From NCBI GenBank assembly GCA_009778415.1, contig WRJV01000243.1, forward strand, positions 1 through 8,886: a stretch of DNA of 8,886 nucleotides, given 5' to 3'. Shown in pieces: positions 6,751-8,886 of this stretch. This stretch comes from Clostridiales bacterium. Its GTDB lineage: Bacteria > Bacillota > Clostridia > Peptostreptococcales > Anaerovoracaceae. Under the pieces are notes generated by a model. That model saw only the letters and a list, made by a program, of their open reading frames with translations. It had not been told where the DNA came from and searched no databases. Numbering within the stretch: position 1 is the first letter of the stretch; each line of letters begins with the position of its first letter. A program made the position numbers and the translations under genes.

Positions 6751-7719
6751 GTGACACAGGGTTGTTTGAAAGTCATGACTGCCGGACAGGCAATCAGCCG
6801 TTTTTTGCAGGACGGCGACTGCATTGCCATGGGCGGGTTCGTGACAAACCGCAGGCCATACGTCTTTGCAAGGGAAATAGTCAGGCAGGGGAAAAGGGGC
6901 CTCTACCTTGAAGGCGGCCCGTCAGCAGGGGACATGGACATGCTCATCGGCGCTGGCTGCGTGAGCGTCATGATCGCTTCCTACGTGGCCAACTCGGGAT
7001 ACACCCAAGTATGCCGCCGTTTCAGGCACGCCGTTGAAACCGGCGCCATACTGTTTGACGACTATTCCTTGGACGTGCAGACCATCGCCTACCACGGGGC
7101 GGCACTCGGGCTCCCATACGTTCCCGTGAAAAACATGCTGGGTTCCGACCTCTGCAACCTCTGGGGGATATCTGAGGAGGAGCGGGCAAAGCGCCCCAAG
7201 CTTCCTCAAAAGAAGTTCGTGATCAGGGAAGACCCTTTCAACCCGGAGAGCCTGCTATGCTTGATCCCCACTCCAAAAATCGACGTGGCGCTGGTCCACG
7301 CCCAAATTGCCAGCCCGGACGGCACATTCCGCATAGCCGGGCCCCAGTTCCAAGACCTTGACATCGCCATCGCTGCGAAGCACACCCTCGTCTCCTGCGA
7401 AGAACTGGTTCCCGACGATGAGATACGAAAAAATCCGGAGCTAAACACCTGTACCGGCCTTTGCGTCGACGCCGTAGTCCATGCTCCTTATGGTGCCCAC
7501 CCCACTCAATGCTTCGGCAAATACGATTACGACAGCTCGTTTTTGACCGAGTACGACAGGGCGAGCCGCACACAGGGCGAATTCGACCAGTTCGTCTGCA
7601 AATACGTGACGCGCCTCAAAACCCATGAGGAGTACCTTTCTTTTCTCGGGGAAAACAGGCTTTCCAACCTGCGGATCGACGAAGAATACGGTTTCAGGCG
7701 CGGATTGAAGAGGAAGTGA
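6751..7719 (+). CDS. gctA: CoA-transferase alpha subunit, glutaconate CoA-transferase type
   Basis: Alpha subunit of a family I CoA-transferase, which moves CoA from an acyl-CoA such as acetyl-CoA to a carboxylic acid. The 322 aa sequence resembles GctA of Acidaminococcus from end to end: IAMGGFVTNRRPY at 25-37, DMDMLIGAG at 61-69, ALGLPYVPV at 118-126, HAQIASPDG at 183-191 and PYGAHPTQC at 246-254. The GTG start (6751-6753) has GGAGGG 7 bases upstream. An in-frame ATG eight codons later lacks as good a site. It is followed by gctB after 3 bases (TGA-CAG-ATG), so the two are coupled. In known amino acid fermenters this enzyme makes 2-hydroxyglutaryl-CoA or glutaconyl-CoA. The rest of that pathway is not in the window, so the true acceptor acid is open. 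Confidence 0.9.
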   Translation: MTQGCLKVMTAGQAISRFLQDGDCIAMGGFVTNRRPYVFAREIVRQGKRGLYLEGGPSAGDMDMLIGAGCVSVMIASYVANSGYTQVCRRFRHAVETGAILFDDYSLDVQTIAYHGAALGLPYVPVKNMLGSDLCNLWGISEEERAKRPKLPQKKFVIREDPFNPESLLCLIPTPKIDVALVHAQIASPDGTFRIAGPQFQDLDIAIAAKHTLVSCEELVPDDEIRKNPELNTCTGLCVDAVVHAPYGAHPTQCFGKYDYDSSFLTEYDRASRTQGEFDQFVCKYVTRLKTHEEYLSFLGENRLSNLRIDEEYGFRRGLKRK

Positions 7720-7722
7720 CAG

Positions 7723-8487
7723 ATGGAATTCACACCAAACCAAATGATGGCCGTCGCATTGGCAAGGCTCGTTGAAGACGGAAAAGCGTACATCGTGGGA
7801 ACCGGCCTGCCCCTTGTCGGTGCGACATTGGCTAAAAACACTCATGCCCCAAACGCCCGCCTCATCTTTGAAACGGCTCTCTTCGAGGGCAGCCCGCCGG
7901 AAGTGCCCACCAGCGTGTCGGACCTTCGGGTAAACTACGGTGCCACCGTGCTCTGGCCCCAGTACCGCTACTTCGGGTTCCAGTCCATCTACGCGGCGAG
8001 GGGGCTTATTGCCGGCGGCTTTCTTGGCGGTGCCCAGATCGACCCCTACGGCAACCTGAATTCCACCAGCATAGGCAGCTATTTTTCACCAGAAACCCGC
8101 CTTTCCGGCTCCGGCGGCGCAAACGGCATCGCAACTTACTGCGACACGTTCATAATAATGAAGCACGAAAAGCGACGCTTCGCCGAAAAAATCGACTACG
8201 TCACCAGCATCGGGTGGGGCGACGGGCCCGGCGGGCGAAGCAAAGCAGGGCTCGACCCAAGCAAAGGGCCGAGGGCCGTCGTCACAGAAATGGGCGTCAT
8301 GCGGTTTGACGGCAAATCCAAAAGAATGTACATTGCTGAATATTTTCCCGGCAGGTCGCCCCAGGAAATCCAAAACAGCACCGGCTTTTTCATAGACGGG
8401 TCACGGGCTTTTGAGTCAGAGCCGCCATCGGCGGACGTCCTTGACGTGCTGCTGAACCAGGTCGACCCTATGCGGCTAATGATTTGA
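7723..8487 (+). CDS. gctB: CoA-transferase beta subunit, glutaconate CoA-transferase type
   Basis: Catalytic beta subunit partner of gctA, 254 aa, slightly shorter than the characterised GctB of about 266 aa. Glu50 in LIFETALFEG aligns with the glutamate that forms the enzyme-CoA thioester in GctB. This argues for a real transferase rather than an IpdAB-like hydrolase lacking it. Other family blocks are VGTGLPLVGA at 25-34, SPPEVPTSV at 57-65, GGAQIDPYGN with NSTSIG at 102-118, SGGANGIATY at 130-139, EKRRF with KIDYVTS at 149-162, and DGPGGR. The ATG start has GAGGAAG inside the gctA end, consistent with translational coupling. The last 12 bases overlap the stop end of the gene on the other strand. 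No terminator was seen after it. Confidence 0.92.
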   Translation: MEFTPNQMMAVALARLVEDGKAYIVGTGLPLVGATLAKNTHAPNARLIFETALFEGSPPEVPTSVSDLRVNYGATVLWPQYRYFGFQSIYAARGLIAGGFLGGAQIDPYGNLNSTSIGSYFSPETRLSGSGGANGIATYCDTFIIMKHEKRRFAEKIDYVTSIGWGDGPGGRSKAGLDPSKGPRAVVTEMGVMRFDGKSKRMYIAEYFPGRSPQEIQNSTGFFIDGSRAFESEPPSADVLDVLLNQVDPMRLMI

Positions 8488-8886
8488 CTCGGTCGCATTG
8501 CATTTCAGAACTGCGCCATTTACTGCACTATTTACTGCGCCATTTACTGCGCTACTGGCAGAAAACTCCGGATGCTGGTATATTGTCACTGCGAAGGAAA
8601 GCCGCTCGTCGTCGGTTTCAAAGACAGGAGGAGGCGAACCGTTGTGTTCCAGAGCATTGACGATCTTCATGAAACCTGTGTTTCGCCCCTCTGTCAGATG
8701 CAGCTCTTTCAAAAATTCACCAATACGACGGTTGCGGTACCTGCGGCTGAAAGCCTTGAAATTCCGAAGCCCCTCGCTACTGACAGAACGGTCGGCCCCA
8801 GGATGGCTGACAATCTCTATACGGTCAGGCAAGACTCGGACTTCAATGGGTTCGCGCTCGTCGTAACCCTTGTGGTAGACGGCGTT
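8476..8886 (-). CDS. AlbA/GHKL-ATPase type (RecG-like) regulator, C-terminal part with shortened tail
   Basis: A frame open to the right edge gives about 136 visible residues; the N terminus lies outside. The visible start NAVYHKGYDEREPIEVRVLPDRIEIVSHPG matches the ATPase half of AlbA_2/HATPase_c_4 regulators, with NAVYH as the N-box. RNRRIGEFLKELHLTEGRNTGFMKI follows, containing the family's EGRNTG block. After the domain comes a short tail whose AVNGAVNSAVNGAV repeat is coded by 12-bp units, and the protein stops nine residues later. Family members usually run on from such a linker into a winged-helix domain, which is absent, so the gene may be 3'-truncated or decayed. It converges on gctB and overlaps it by 12 bases. 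A TTG at 8832 is in frame but internal to the domain and not a likely start. Confidence 0.8.
   Translation of the reverse strand, partial: NAVYHKGYDEREPIEVRVLPDRIEIVSHPGADRSVSSEGLRNFKAFSRRYRNRRIGEFLKELHLTEGRNTGFMKIVNALEHNGSPPPVFETDDERLSFAVTIYQHPEFSASSAVNGAVNSAVNGAVLKCNATESNH
8511..8552 (-). repeat. 12-bp tandem repeat, about 3.5 copies
   Basis: On the plus strand the units are CTGCGCCATTTA, CTGCACTATTTA, CTGCGCCATTTA, then a partial diverging copy CTGCGCTACT. As 12 is a multiple of 3 the repeat keeps frame and codes AVNG/AVNS steps on the minus strand. It can change copy number without breaking the frame. Confidence 0.85.

Noticed and set aside
8487..8512. A terminator for the gctAB operon
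   Set aside because: No stem followed by T residues was found. The operon runs into the converging gene, and any stop lies elsewhere or is factor-dependent.
8511..8552. The short tandem repeat as a CRISPR array
   Set aside because: Units are 12 bp, directly abutting without spacers, and code in frame for a protein tail.

Overview
The window looks like chromosome of an anaerobic, amino-acid- or organic-acid-using bacterium of the Clostridia type. A Synergistes-like or other SLH-bearing anaerobe is possible. The pointers are purine-rich Shine-Dalgarno sites, several TTG/GTG starts, a lipoprotein TRAP solute receptor, S-layer homology (SLH) domains and a GctAB-type CoA-transferase. Taxonomy is inferred from gene content only. 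No IS element, CRISPR array, tRNA or rRNA was seen, and no gene-free stretch exceeds 300 bases.

Layout. 2-583 (+): 3' end of proA (gamma-glutamyl phosphate reductase), closed by a strong intrinsic terminator at 601-632. 664-3658 (-): a three-gene TRAP transporter, transcribed dctP, dctQ, dctM. A long hairpin lies between dctP and dctQ, and dctQ and dctM overlap by ATGA. 3773-6154 (-): a large exported YtcJ-type amidohydrolase carrying three C-terminal SLH repeats, immediately upstream of dctP and in the same direction. 6155-6252: an AT-rich divergent promoter region. 6253-8487 (+): a tight operon of a PNPOx/Nim-like flavin protein and both subunits of a glutaconate-CoA-transferase-type enzyme (gctA, gctB). 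8476-8886 (-): the C-terminal part of an AlbA/GHKL-ATPase type (RecG-like) regulator. It converges on and overlaps the end of gctB and ends in a 12-bp repeat-encoded tail.

How they may work together (inference). The two arms read away from one short control region. One arm supplies a wall-anchored hydrolase and a high-affinity sodium-driven carboxylate importer. The other supplies a CoA-transferase that could activate the imported acid, plus a small flavoprotein. Read together, this could be a surface-hydrolysis, uptake and CoA-activation cassette for an amide- or ester-linked carboxylic acid. The substrate cannot be read from the sequence. The surface-anchored amidohydrolase and its neighbourhood are the most novel-looking part of the window.
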